A stretch of 64,000 nucleotides of DNA, taken from the NCBI RefSeq assembly GCF_050717545.1, contig NZ_JBOITN010000019.1:62001-126000 (forward strand). The letters are read 5' to 3'. Shown one piece after another: positions 23,934 through 32,819 of the stretch. How positions within the stretch are numbered: the stretch's first letter is position 1; each line of letters opens with the position of its first letter. Made by a program: the position numbers and the translations under genes. The notes below the pieces were generated by a model, which did no database searches, was not told where the DNA came from, and saw only the letters and a list, made by a program, of their open reading frames with translations. This DNA comes from Clostridium_AD sp050717545 (GTDB lineage: Bacteria > Bacillota > Clostridia > Clostridiales > Clostridiaceae).

Positions 23934-24321
23934 AATTATAAAATTAATAATTCGAGTTAAATTAAAAAGTAGCGGAAATAGATTGTATAATCATCATGGA
24001 ATATGACAAATATTAACATAAAATTTGAGATTTATGTTATGTAAAGGTAATCATACATGACAATTCCTATTTATTAAAAAAAGATTCTATATTTAATAAA
24101 AAACTTTTAGCTATAATTATTATAAATTCGACAAAATAATTCATCACTTATCATGCGATGTCTTTTGAATTACTTTAATAATTATAAGATTGTGGATGTA
24201 ATGGGTTTAAGGTGTCGTTTTAAAGAGATAATTCCTTTGAACCGTGAATCATAAAATGACAGATTTCTCCCAAACGCAATGTTAATATGATTTTAATAAG
24301 AAAGCATAGGGGGGAAAGTAT
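23934..24321 (+). promoter_or_regulatory. Structured 388-base leader before the 24322 gene
   Basis: The gap has no convincing ORF but several foldable segments. A long imperfect hairpin spans 24112-24186: TATAATTATT with AATAATTATA outside, AATTC with GAATT within, GACA with TGTC inside that. A second stem-loop is at 24204-24243 (GGTTTAAGG with CCTTTGAACC). A small stem lies at about 24017-24041. The gene's ribosome binding site GGGGGGAAAG follows directly. A long 5' leader with regulatory folding is possible; no known riboswitch class was recognised. Confidence 0.35.
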
Positions 24322-24675
24322 ATGGTAGTTATAGAAAGTTTAAATAAAAAAATTGTAGATGGAGAAGTAACCCATAATTATTTTTATAGAATGGTAAAAA
24401 GCCAAATTTCTGTTTCGATGTATGATGAAGTTACCAATGTGCAAGCATATGGTATTGAAATAGAAAAACAAGATGTAGTAAATGGTAGTGTTGTGAGTAT
24501 TCAAAGAGATTGCGTGGAAACTATAAGTCCGCAAAGACATAAAGTTAAAAATCTTTTTAAAATAGTATACGATAACACAGTTTCACCTATTCACATGATT
24601 GATATATTGGGTGAATATATTGATGAATACACTAGTGATTTTGATGAGAGGTTAAAAGACATAGCTACTTGTTAA
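24322..24675 (+). CDS. DUF6514-like protein of unknown function
   Basis: A 117-residue soluble protein beginning VVIESLNKKIVDGEVTHNYF. A beta-rich first half ends in VQAYGIEIEKQDVVNG. Then come VSIQRDCVETISPQRHKVKN, a helical VSPIHMIDILGEYIDEYTSD and a short end with Cys. This layout recalls the clostridial DUF6514 group, whose function is unknown; the assignment is from memory of the motif. It carries a G-rich ribosome binding site (GGGGGGAAAG) and sits downstream of a long structured leader. Confidence 0.65.
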   Translation: MVVIESLNKKIVDGEVTHNYFYRMVKSQISVSMYDEVTNVQAYGIEIEKQDVVNGSVVSIQRDCVETISPQRHKVKNLFKIVYDNTVSPIHMIDILGEYIDEYTSDFDERLKDIATC

Positions 24676-24894
24676 TATTTTAAGGGAGACTAACTTATTG
24701 AGGAGACGTTTTCTCCATGCGAGAATATTTCTTCTCTTTTTGTTGTTCACTGGAAACTTATAAAACTTTTATTTTTTATATTATTGTATTATGCTTATAG
24801 ATGTGTAATGATAAATATAAAATTTGTTTCATTAATTTATGTTAACAATGATAGTAATCTTTGCAGACATAGATTAACGGTGGGAGTGATATTT

Positions 24895-25320
24895 ATGATT
24901 TTTGGTGTAGGTATTGATATAGTTGAAATACCACGTATAAAAAAGGCTATGGAAAGCAATAGTAAGTTTTTAGAGAAAATTTTTACAAGTGTCGAACTTG
25001 AATATCTTAGAAGTAGAAATTTAAGGGCTGAATATGTAGCAGGAAGATTTGCTGCTAAAGAAGCAGTGGCAAAAGCTTTAGGTACAGGGTTTAGAGGGTT
25101 CGATTTTAGGGATATTGAAATTGACAGGACGATTCTTGGAAAACCAATAGTAATTTTAAAAGGTAAAGCAAAATTAATTGCTAAAAAAGAAGGTGAATAT
25201 ACCATTCATCTTAGTATTTCTCATGGTCAAGATAGCGCGGTGGCTTATGCTATATTAGATGTTGAAAAGAAAACTTATGATAAGTGTGAAGATGAGTTGG
25301 CGGTGCCTGAATCATTGTAA
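24895..25320 (+). CDS. acpS: Holo-[acyl-carrier-protein] synthase AcpS
   Basis: AcpS moves 4'-phosphopantetheine from coenzyme A to the serine of apo-ACP for fatty-acid synthesis. The 141-residue protein starts IFGVGIDIVEIPRIKKA, with the Mg-binding D8, and has E56 in GRFAAKEAVAKALGTG. Later come FRGFDFRDIEI, and LSISHGQDSAVAYAIL near the end. I chose the ATG at 24895 (GGGAGTGAT upstream); a longer frame adds 37 residues without family similarity. The C-terminal tail of about 18 residues is longer than usual. It starts the conserved acpS-lipoprotein-alr-toxin order seen in clostridia. Confidence 0.95.
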   Translation: MIFGVGIDIVEIPRIKKAMESNSKFLEKIFTSVELEYLRSRNLRAEYVAGRFAAKEAVAKALGTGFRGFDFRDIEIDRTILGKPIVILKGKAKLIAKKEGEYTIHLSISHGQDSAVAYAILDVEKKTYDKCEDELAVPESL

Positions 25321-25438
25321 TTAATTATTTTGTAATAGTATTAAACCATTAGTAATAGTATTAATAGTAGATTGATTTGATTTAGCATAAACAATCCATA
25401 ATTATTTCGCATCTCTAGGGAATGCTAGGAGGATAACT

Positions 25439-26053
25439 ATGAAAAAAATACTACTATTATTGCTAAGTTCTTTAATGATTATAGGCTTAGTGCTACTTAC
25501 TTCTTGTGTTACAAAACCAAAAGATACTAATGATATAACAAGGTTTTTGAAAAATATGGACAGTTACACTACAGATATGAATATCGATGTAATCAATCCA
25601 AAACAGACAATTAATTATAAAGCAAAACAATCATATTTGCTGGGAGGTGGATATAAACTAGAATTAAACGAAGACAGAGTGTTTATTTATAAAAACGATA
25701 ACAAAATTTATGTTAATGATAAAAACAATGGAACTAAGTATGTACAAAGCAAAGATTTCGATGAGGTCTTTAAACTAAGTTTTATTGGTGAATACATAGG
25801 ATTATTGTATACAAATGAAGAAATAAAATACGTTACCAAGACAATTAATGATACCGAATACACAGTAATTGATTTATTAATACCTGGAAGCAATAAAAAT
25901 ATTAATAAGGCACTACTGTATGTTGATACTAAAAAAATGATACCAGATAAAATGGTTATCTATGATGTTAACGGTAAAGAGAAAATCAACATATCATATA
26001 CTAACTTTTTGCCAAATGTAAAAATTGAACCTTCAGTATTTTCAGTTCCATAA
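25439..26053 (+). CDS. GerS/LolA-like lipoprotein
   Basis: A 204-residue lipoprotein. The signal peptide ends in the lipobox LLTSC with the lipidated Cys at 23. The mature part has the beta-rich LolA/LppX-type fold pattern: YTTDMNIDVINPKQTINYKA, ALLYVDTKKMIPDKMVIYD and NISYTNFLPN. In Clostridioides difficile the lipoprotein GerS, needed for spore germination through cortex degradation, is encoded beside alanine racemase, and this gene lies directly upstream of alr. The GerS link is therefore by position, size and type; orthology needs alignment. The ATG follows AGGAGG. Confidence 0.75.
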   Translation: MKKILLLLLSSLMIIGLVLLTSCVTKPKDTNDITRFLKNMDSYTTDMNIDVINPKQTINYKAKQSYLLGGGYKLELNEDRVFIYKNDNKIYVNDKNNGTKYVQSKDFDEVFKLSFIGEYIGLLYTNEEIKYVTKTINDTEYTVIDLLIPGSNKNINKALLYVDTKKMIPDKMVIYDVNGKEKINISYTNFLPNVKIEPSVFSVP

Positions 26054-26080
26054 GGTGAGATAAAAAGATAAACAAATGAG

Positions 26081-27250
26081 GTGAACATTATTTTTAAACA
26101 TTTAAGGCCTGTATGGGCAGAGATTGATCTAGATAAATTAGCACATAATATGAGAGAAATTAGGAGGATAGCTAAAAGCGAGAATATTATAGCAGTTGTA
26201 AAGGCAGATGCCTATGGACACGGAGCAATTGATGTGGCTCCAGTGCTCCTTGAGAACGGTGCTAATAGACTTGCCGTGGCAGTCCAAAGCGAAGCGGTGG
26301 AGTTAAGACGCTCAGGCATAGAATGTCCAATAATGATTTTAGGGTTTACACCACCAAATTTAATAGATAATTTGCTTAAATATGATATTGAGCAGACTGT
26401 ATATTCTTTTGAATTTGCAAGAAGATTATCAAAGATGGCGGTTAAGAAAAATAAAATAGCTAAAATTCACATAGCCGTAGATACGGGTATGGGGAGGATA
26501 GGTTTTCTGCCAAGTGACGCAAGTTGCGAGGAAGTATATAAGATAAGTAGGTTACCTAATATAATTATAGAAGGAATGTTTTGTCATTTCTCATCGGCTG
26601 ACGAAAAGGATAAGACTTACACTTATGGGCAAGTTAAAAAATACGATGATTTTTATGAAAAGTTAAAAGCTAAAAAAGTATACATAAAGATAAGGCATAT
26701 TGCCAATAGTGCAGCTATTATAGATTTACCACAAACCCATTATGAGGCAGTACGCCCAGGGATAATAATATATGGATATTATCCGTCTGACGAAGTAAAT
26801 AAGGAAAACATAGATTTATTACCAGTAATGACTTTGAAAACAAATGTAGTAAACATAAAAACACTTCCACCTGGAGAATATGTGAGTTACGGAAGACAAT
26901 ATAAAACAGAGAAAGAAACTGTTATAGCGACACTTCCTATTGGATATGCTGATGGATATACAAGACTTTTATTTCAAAAGGCAAAGGTGATTTTAAGAGG
27001 CAAATTTGCTCCTGTGATAGGTAAAATTTGCATGGATCAATGCATGATTGATGTTACGCACATTAGGGGAGCAAAAGTTGGAGATGAGGTTATATTAATT
27101 GGAGAAGATGGTAATAATAAATTTACTGCAGAAGTTATCGCGGAATTAATAGGTACTATAAGTTATGAAGTAGTTTGCATGATTGGGAAAAGAGTTCCAA
27201 GAGTGTACATTAAAGATGGCGTTGTTGTAAAAATAAGAAAATACATATAA
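26081..27250 (+). CDS. alr: Alanine racemase
   Basis: Alr interconverts L- and D-alanine with PLP, supplying D-Ala for peptidoglycan and affecting spore germination. The 386-389 residues carry the PLP lysine in AVVKADAYGHGA (about 41), GMGRIGF, VRPGIIIYG, and YVSYGRQYKTE with the second catalytic Tyr region, then GKICMDQCMIDVT. The start is odd. The only standard in-frame start is the GTG at 26081, which lies inside the GAGGTG ribosome binding site. That site is ideally placed, six bases, for an ATT at 26090, just where related proteins begin (MF/LK-LRPVWAEI). An AUU start is possible. The downstream genes are a MazEF pair. Confidence 0.95.
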   Translation: MNIIFKHLRPVWAEIDLDKLAHNMREIRRIAKSENIIAVVKADAYGHGAIDVAPVLLENGANRLAVAVQSEAVELRRSGIECPIMILGFTPPNLIDNLLKYDIEQTVYSFEFARRLSKMAVKKNKIAKIHIAVDTGMGRIGFLPSDASCEEVYKISRLPNIIIEGMFCHFSSADEKDKTYTYGQVKKYDDFYEKLKAKKVYIKIRHIANSAAIIDLPQTHYEAVRPGIIIYGYYPSDEVNKENIDLLPVMTLKTNVVNIKTLPPGEYVSYGRQYKTEKETVIATLPIGYADGYTRLLFQKAKVILRGKFAPVIGKICMDQCMIDVTHIRGAKVGDEVILIGEDGNNKFTAEVIAELIGTISYEVVCMIGKRVPRVYIKDGVVVKIRKYI

Positions 27251-27409
27251 AATGTATATTTTATATGTATAATAATACAAAAAAATGTAAATCAATTGTT
27301 GAAAAAAGGCGAAAATGCGAATAATTTCTTTGACAGACTGACATAGGTTGAATTATAATATATTTCATACATATTGTTGCTTTACTTAATAGGAGGTATT
27401 GAATTTTCT

Positions 27410-27730
27410 ATGTCAACTTCAAAGAAATTAGTAATAAACCTCTCAAAAAAACTTTATATGCAATTTAATAAGGCACTTCAAAAAGATTGTAAAAAAAGAA
27501 GTGAATTTATTAGGGTTGCTATAATACTATATAGTGAGGAAAAGAAAAAACTGAATTATATTAATGAAATGAAACAAGGATATTTAGAAATGGCGGAGTT
27601 AAATTTAAAAATATCTAATATGGGTTTTGAGACTGATATCAAAGATTTTAAAGAATACGAAGTTAAGCTTTCGGAGAGTGATTTGTCAAATGACAACAAT
27701 AGTAAAAAGAGGAGATATATTTTATGCTGA
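27410..27730 (+). CDS. MazE/EndoAI-type ribbon-helix-helix antitoxin
   Basis: A 106-residue protein starting STSKKLVINLSKKLYMQFN, a ribbon-helix-helix DNA-binding pattern (KRSEFIRVAIILY), followed by a charged C-terminal tail that would wrap the toxin. It overlaps the start of the MazF gene by 41 bases. It matches EndoAI/MazE of Firmicutes in place and size. It would neutralise MazF and repress its own operon. The ATG at 27410 was chosen; AGGAGGT lies 12 bases upstream. Confidence 0.85.
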   Translation: MSTSKKLVINLSKKLYMQFNKALQKDCKKRSEFIRVAIILYSEEKKKLNYINEMKQGYLEMAELNLKISNMGFETDIKDFKEYEVKLSESDLSNDNNSKKRRYILC

Positions 27731-28037
27731 TTTGAGCCCGGTTGTAGGTTCGGAACAAGGCGGGATTAGGCCAGTAATCATACTTCAAAATGATATTGGT
27801 AACAAGTACAGTCCCACTATTATAATTGCAGCTATTACTTCTCAGATAAATAAAGCAAAACTCCCTACTCATGTTGAAATTTCTTCAGAGGAGTATGGTC
27901 TAAATAAAGATTCTGTAGTTTTGCTTGAACAAATAAGAACATTAGATAAAAAGAGACTAAAGGAAAAAATTGGTCATATGACTGATGGAGATATGAAAAA
28001 GGTAGATACTGCACTTTTAATTAGTGTGGGTCTATAA
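27690..28037 (+). CDS. mazF: MazF/EndoA endoribonuclease toxin
   Basis: A 115-residue sequence-specific mRNA endonuclease. It begins TTIVKRGDIFYADLSPVVGS, then GGIRPVIILQND with the conserved Arg, TIIIAAITSQ with the catalytic Thr region, and LLEQIRTLDKKRL near the end. Length and motifs match B. subtilis EndoA (NdoA), which cuts at UACAU-type sites. It overlaps the antitoxin gene by 41 bases in another frame, giving translational coupling. GGAGAG precedes the ATG. Two terminators follow. Confidence 0.95.
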   Translation: MTTIVKRGDIFYADLSPVVGSEQGGIRPVIILQNDIGNKYSPTIIIAAITSQINKAKLPTHVEISSEEYGLNKDSVVLLEQIRTLDKKRLKEKIGHMTDGDMKKVDTALLISVGL

Positions 28038-28060
28038 AATGCATAGGGGCATTTTGCTTT
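28036..28060 (+). terminator. Terminator-like hairpin after mazF
   Basis: AAAATGC and GCATTTT flank a six-base loop, then GCTTT. The stem overlaps the last base of mazF. It is weak and probably backed up by the stronger one at 28101-28124. Confidence 0.5.
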
Positions 28061-28100
28061 GATAGATAAATAAGGACATTTATGCACTTACTAAATATAT

Positions 28101-28124
28101 AAGGGCATGAGTGCCCTTATTTTT
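28101..28124 (+). terminator. Intrinsic terminator of the acpS-mazF region
   Basis: AAGGGCA and TGCCCTT enclose a four-base loop and are followed by ATTTTT. The remaining 220 bases to ftsE show no further strong structure; a TATACT -10-like box lies near 28284. Confidence 0.8.
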
Positions 28125-28344
28125 GCTTAGATTTAGAAATTAATATATATAATATTTTTTCGATTTTTAGGAAACAATAAAAATTAGGAATAAGTTTTAG
28201 GGGTAATATAACAAATTAACATATATTATTTAATATTCACGAAAATTTTATATAAAAATTTATAACATATTGAGTCATTATGTTATACTGTTATTAGTGA
28301 TTTTACTGAAATAAACTACATAAACATGGTAAGGAGAGTTAAAT

Positions 28345-29031
28345 ATGATACAACTAAAGAACGTAACTAAGATTTATGATAACAATGTAATAGCTTTGTC
28401 GAATATTAATATTGTTATTGAAAAAGGAGAATTTGTATTTCTTGTTGGCCCTAGTGGTGCAGGTAAATCTACTTTTGTAAAAATGTTACTAAAAGAGACA
28501 GAAGCAACTACAGGAACCGTTACTTTGGACGGAACTGATATTACAGCACTGCGTAGAAAAAATATACCATATGTTAGAAGAAAAATTGGAGTAGTGTTTC
28601 AAGACTTTAGATTAATTGATACTTTAAATGTTTATGAAAATGTAGCGTTTGCTCTAAGGGTTACGGAGGCTTCCGCTAAGGATATTAAGAAAAAAGTACC
28701 TTATGTTTTAAATTTAGTTGGATTATCAAAAAAATACACGGCTTTTCCAAATGAGATTTCAGGTGGAGAAAAACAAAGAGTTTCTCTTGCTAGAGCTATA
28801 GTGAATAATCCCACTTTACTTATAGCAGATGAGCCAACAGGGAATTTAGATCCTGAAACTGCATTAGGTATTATGGATATTTTAAATGATATAAACAAGG
28901 CAGGAACTACAATAATTATGGCGACACATGCAAAAAACATAGTAGATTCTATGAAAAAGAGAGTAATTGCTATAGAAAAAGGTATTATAGTTAGAGACGA
29001 GCAGAGAGGAAGATACGGTTATGAAGATTAG
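28345..29031 (+). CDS. ftsE: Cell division ATP-binding protein FtsE
   Basis: A 228-residue ABC ATPase: Walker A GPSGAGKST (about 36-44), signature ISGGEKQRVSLARAI, Walker B LLIADEPTGNLDPE, and switch His in MATHAKNIVD. With FtsX it forms a membrane complex that activates peptidoglycan hydrolases in division or, in Bacillus, in elongation and sporulation. The RNVYENVAFAL-like NVYENVAFAL segment is typical of FtsE. It overlaps ftsX by 11 bases, so the two are coupled. The ATG follows AAGGAGAG. Confidence 0.96.
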   Translation: MIQLKNVTKIYDNNVIALSNINIVIEKGEFVFLVGPSGAGKSTFVKMLLKETEATTGTVTLDGTDITALRRKNIPYVRRKIGVVFQDFRLIDTLNVYENVAFALRVTEASAKDIKKKVPYVLNLVGLSKKYTAFPNEISGGEKQRVSLARAIVNNPTLLIADEPTGNLDPETALGIMDILNDINKAGTTIIMATHAKNIVDSMKKRVIAIEKGIIVRDEQRGRYGYED

Positions 29032-29911
29032 CACAATTAAATATTATGTTATAGATGCTTTAAAGAGTTTAAAAAGAAATAGTACAGTTAGTATAGCTTC
29101 AGTTGCTACAGTAGCAGCTACTGTGTTCATTTTAGGCGTGTTTTTATTAATCGTCTTTAATGTTAATGCAGGAGTTCAGGAACTAGGGGCTAAGCTCGAG
29201 GTTAAGATTTATCTTAAGGATAATGTAACAATAGGGGATAAATCAGCCATAGAAGCAGCTGTTGGTAAAGTTAAGGGAGTATCTGATATTAAATTTGAGG
29301 ATAAAGATGATGCACTTGATAATGTAAAAAAACAATTTGGAGAAAATAGTGAATCTTTAGTACAAGGGTTTGAAAAGACGAATCCTTTTCCAAGTGCATA
29401 TGTTGTAAAGGTCTCAAACCCAATAATTGTAGATGATGTGGTTAAGTCAGCGAAGGGACTAAGTGGTGTAGACCAGATTAAGGATGTTAGAGAAGTTGTT
29501 GATAAAGTAATAAGCATAACTAACACTCTTAAGATAATAGGAGCTGTACTATTTGTAATTTTAATAAGTGTATCTTTATTCTTAATAGGAAACACAATTA
29601 AACTTACAGTTTATTCTAGAAAAAAAGAAATAGGTATTATGAAATTTGTTGGAGCTACTGATTGGTTTATAAGATGGCCATTTATTATTGAAGGCATGAT
29701 TCTGGGAATATCAGGAGCACTTATTTCTACTGGATTAATTTACTATGCATATAGATTGGTTTTCTTAAAGTACACTAATGCATTACTAGGAATGACGTTA
29801 ATTAACCCACATTTTATATTAAGTACTCTTTTATGGCAGTTTACACTTGGTGGTTTAGTTATTGGAGCAATAGGAAGCGCTCTATCAATAAGAAAATTCT
29901 TGGTTGTATAA
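29021..29911 (+). CDS. ftsX: Cell division permease FtsX
   Basis: A 296-residue membrane protein with four helices (about 22-45, 172-195, 219-245 and 264-288). A large extracellular loop (about 50-165) lies between the first two, the standard FtsX topology. ALKSLKRNSTVSIASVATVA opens the protein, and VYSRKKEIGIMKFVGATDWF is the cytoplasmic coupling motif that contacts FtsE. The extracellular loop usually binds a hydrolase; the partner may be among cell-wall enzymes elsewhere, and the CtpA-type protease follows downstream. Confidence 0.95.
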   Translation: MKISTIKYYVIDALKSLKRNSTVSIASVATVAATVFILGVFLLIVFNVNAGVQELGAKLEVKIYLKDNVTIGDKSAIEAAVGKVKGVSDIKFEDKDDALDNVKKQFGENSESLVQGFEKTNPFPSAYVVKVSNPIIVDDVVKSAKGLSGVDQIKDVREVVDKVISITNTLKIIGAVLFVILISVSLFLIGNTIKLTVYSRKKEIGIMKFVGATDWFIRWPFIIEGMILGISGALISTGLIYYAYRLVFLKYTNALLGMTLINPHFILSTLLWQFTLGGLVIGAIGSALSIRKFLVV

Positions 29912-30057
29912 TATTAAATAATTATTTCCGAAGCTATGATATTATGACTCCGAATGGGATTTATAATTACACTAAAATAAATTTTATTTAATATTAGTGT
30001 TATAAAATTATTATATTAACATAATAATATATAGAGAATTGCAAAGAGGTGTATAAA

Positions 30058-31329
30058 ATGGGCGATGAAAATAAAGTTAAAATCGTAGGGAATGGTAGCG
30101 AAAGAGATAAAAAGAAAAAGAAAAAATGGATAGCGATGGTTGTAGTATTAGTCTTGGTTACTAATGCCATAACTTTGTTTGCTACAACACAGCTTTCTTT
30201 AGCATTACCTAATGGAAAAGTGCTAATTGGGAGAGAAGCTTATGACCAGGTATTAAAATTTCAAAAACTGTTTTTAGTGAGAAATAAATTATATGAGTAC
30301 TATGATGGCAAGGTAAGCGATGATGTTTTAGTAGAAGGTGCTATAAAGGGGATGACTGATTCTCTAAAAGACCCTTATACAACTTTTATGAATAAACAAG
30401 AGTTTACTGACTTTAATTCTCAAACAGAAGGAGCCTATACTGGTCTTGGATTACAAGTAGGAGTTAAAGATGACAATATAGTTGTAATTGCACCTTTTGA
30501 TGGTTCACCAGCTAAAGCAGCGGGGTTAATTTCTGGAGATATAATTGAAAAGGTTAATAAAACAGAAGTTACTGGCAAAGAACTTGAAAAGGCAGTTACA
30601 ATGATGAAAGGAAAAGAAGGTGAAGAGGTTTCTTTAACTATTAATAGAGCAGAAAAAGGTATGTTTGATGTGAAAATGAAACGTGCTAAGATAGATTTAG
30701 TAACAGTTAAAGGTGAGATGCTAGAAAATAATGTTGGGTATATTCAGCTTACAATGTTTGATGAAAATACTTCTAAGAATTTTGAAAAAAAATTACAAGA
30801 ATTAAAAGACAAGGGTATGAAAAGTCTAATAGTAGATGTAAGAGGAAACCCAGGTGGCCTTTTAGATCAAGTTGTAGCACTAACTTCTAACTTTGTAGAA
30901 AAGGGAAAAAATATAACGTATACAATAGATAAAAATAAGAAAAAAACAGAATATAAATCTAATGGTGGTATTGCTATAGGAATGCCTTTAACAGTATTAA
31001 CAGATGGAGGAAGTGCAAGCGCTTCAGAAATTTTTGCTGGTGCTATAAGGGACTATAAAGTTGGTACTTTAGTTGGAGAAAAAACTTTTGGCAAAGGTAT
31101 TGTTCAAACTATGCTTTACAGAAGTCAAGATGGATTTGATGACGGTACTGCATTAAAAGTAACTATATCTAAATACTATACTCCAAATGGTGAGAATATA
31201 CATCATATAGGAATAAAACCAGAAGTTGAAGTTAAGTTCCCAGCAGCTCTTAAAGAAAAAGCATATGATAGAAAAACAGATCCACAATTTATAAAGGCTT
31301 TACAGCTAGCAAAGGATAAAGTTAAGTAA
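30058..31329 (+). CDS. S41-family carboxy-terminal processing protease (CtpA/CtpB type)
   Basis: A 423-residue exported serine protease. A basic cytoplasmic start and a signal-anchor (about 24-46) are followed by a substrate-binding PDZ domain (about 95-190, AYTGLGLQVG and SGDIIEKVN). The S41 domain follows, with VDVRGNPGG, the nucleophile Ser in GGSASASEIFAGA and the Lys in VGEKTFGKGIVQ. In Bacillus CtpB acts in the sporulation sigma-K checkpoint; here ftsX lies upstream and a MinJ-like gene downstream, the same neighbourhood. I chose the ATG after AGAGGTG; a GTG nine bases earlier lies in that site. Confidence 0.93.
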   Translation: MGDENKVKIVGNGSERDKKKKKKWIAMVVVLVLVTNAITLFATTQLSLALPNGKVLIGREAYDQVLKFQKLFLVRNKLYEYYDGKVSDDVLVEGAIKGMTDSLKDPYTTFMNKQEFTDFNSQTEGAYTGLGLQVGVKDDNIVVIAPFDGSPAKAAGLISGDIIEKVNKTEVTGKELEKAVTMMKGKEGEEVSLTINRAEKGMFDVKMKRAKIDLVTVKGEMLENNVGYIQLTMFDENTSKNFEKKLQELKDKGMKSLIVDVRGNPGGLLDQVVALTSNFVEKGKNITYTIDKNKKKTEYKSNGGIAIGMPLTVLTDGGSASASEIFAGAIRDYKVGTLVGEKTFGKGIVQTMLYRSQDGFDDGTALKVTISKYYTPNGENIHHIGIKPEVEVKFPAALKEKAYDRKTDPQFIKALQLAKDKVK

Positions 31330-31364
31330 TACCATAAGGATATTTGTGAAAGGCACATTTTAAT

Positions 31365-31410
31365 AAATAACAAGTATCTACCAAATAAATTTGGTAGATA
31401 CTTGTTATTT
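31365..31410 (+). terminator. Intrinsic terminator
   Basis: A perfect 21-bp stem (31365-31385 with 31390-31410) over a TAAA loop, rich in A/T. The 3' arm ends in TTATTT, so the U-run is within the stem. Symmetric, so it could work on both strands. Confidence 0.75.
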
Positions 31411-31509
31411 AATGTAATCACTTAGGCAAGGGGACACAGGCTATATGGAAAATATAATGTGTTATGAGTGATTGTACTGGGAAGAGCTTGGGGAGGAGAA
31501 TTTAATTGA

Positions 31510-32808
31510 ATGGAAATTGCAATACATACTTTAAGAGCAGTCGCTTATGCAATTGTAGACCCATCAAATGCGTTTATTTTAATAATGATATCGCTAATTT
31601 TTTATAACAAAAACAAGAAAATTGCAGCAATGCAGAAAATGATAATGGGAGAAAGTTTGGATACACCATTCGAACTAACTATATCCCAAGTTGTAATAGG
31701 GATTTTTGCGGGGGCTATAGCGAGTCTAATATTTACATATGCTGGATTAGTTTTTGATGAAAATTCAAATATTTATTTATTGTTTATGGTGTCATTATTT
31801 TTCATGGCATTTAAGCCTAGGTATATTTGTTTTTCATATTCTGGCGCAGTTTTAGGTTTAGCTAGCCTATTATTTGAATTTTTAGCTAGTACTTTCAATA
31901 TGCCACAACTAGATGTTATAAACATAGATGTTCTAACTTTGATGACATTGGTTGGTATATTGCACATTATAGAGGGAAGTTTAGTAATGATTGATGGTTC
32001 AAGAGGAGCTATTCCAGTGTTTACTAACAGAGATAACAAAATTCTTGGTGGGTTCTCTTTAAAAAGATATTGGGCATTACCAATTGCTTTACTTATATTA
32101 TTAAGTTCAACTACAGCAGATACAGTGGTTGCGCAGAGTGTAATGATTCCCGAGTGGAGGCATTTGATACAAGGAGATATAATAAATAGAATTGTTAAGA
32201 ATTCAGTTATAGCTACTATTGCTTTGTACGGAGTTATAGGATATGGCAGCATCACATTTACTAAGAGTAAAAAACGCAAGACTCTTACTTCTGGAGCATT
32301 AATAGTTGGATATGGTTTAATTGTAACGGCTATATCACAACTTGCAGTATTTGGGGTAGGCTTTCAATTATTTATTTTAATATTTACAGCTGCTCTTCAT
32401 GAGGGGATGCTTCGATTTGAAAAACATATGGAGTTTACTTCTAAACCTAAGTTTGTTAGTAGTGAAGAAGGAATTATGGTGCTTGCAGTAGCACCGAATT
32501 CTCCTGCATTTGAGATGGGAATTGAAAGCGGAGATTTAATTGTATTACTTAATGATAAAAAAATAGAGATTGAAGATGAAATTTTCAATGTGATTAAAGG
32601 GAATTTTAGTTTCTTATCTATGAAGATTAAGAAGGCTTCGGGGGAGTTAAAAGACATTGCTTTTAACAATATGGCTAAGAAAAAAAGACTTGGAATTGTA
32701 ATTGTACCTAGAGAGGTACCAAAAGATACTACTGTAGTAAATATTCATGATGAGACATTTAAAGATGTGATGGATAAGATAAGAGACAAAGATAAAGATA
32801 AAAAATAG
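31510..32808 (+). CDS. MinJ-like PDZ-domain membrane protein
   Basis: A 432-residue protein. A helical membrane part with about seven or eight segments (about 15-310) is followed by a cytoplasmic PDZ domain (about 320-395: GIMVLAVAPNSPAFEMGIES and GDLIVLLNDKKIE) and a short charged tail. Bacillus MinJ, which links DivIVA to MinCD at the pole, has this plan and is likewise encoded close to ctpB, uvrB and uvrA. The assignment rests on synteny and architecture. The ATG follows GGGGAGGAG at 11 bases; the preceding in-frame codon is a stop. Confidence 0.82.
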   Translation: MEIAIHTLRAVAYAIVDPSNAFILIMISLIFYNKNKKIAAMQKMIMGESLDTPFELTISQVVIGIFAGAIASLIFTYAGLVFDENSNIYLLFMVSLFFMAFKPRYICFSYSGAVLGLASLLFEFLASTFNMPQLDVINIDVLTLMTLVGILHIIEGSLVMIDGSRGAIPVFTNRDNKILGGFSLKRYWALPIALLILLSSTTADTVVAQSVMIPEWRHLIQGDIINRIVKNSVIATIALYGVIGYGSITFTKSKKRKTLTSGALIVGYGLIVTAISQLAVFGVGFQLFILIFTAALHEGMLRFEKHMEFTSKPKFVSSEEGIMVLAVAPNSPAFEMGIESGDLIVLLNDKKIEIEDEIFNVIKGNFSFLSMKIKKASGELKDIAFNNMAKKKRLGIVIVPREVPKDTTVVNIHDETFKDVMDKIRDKDKDKK

Positions 32809-32819
32809 AAGGTTTTCGA

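Noticed and set aside
31773..32279. Leftward 168-codon frame
   Set aside because: Antisense to the MinJ-like gene with its clear helices and PDZ domain.
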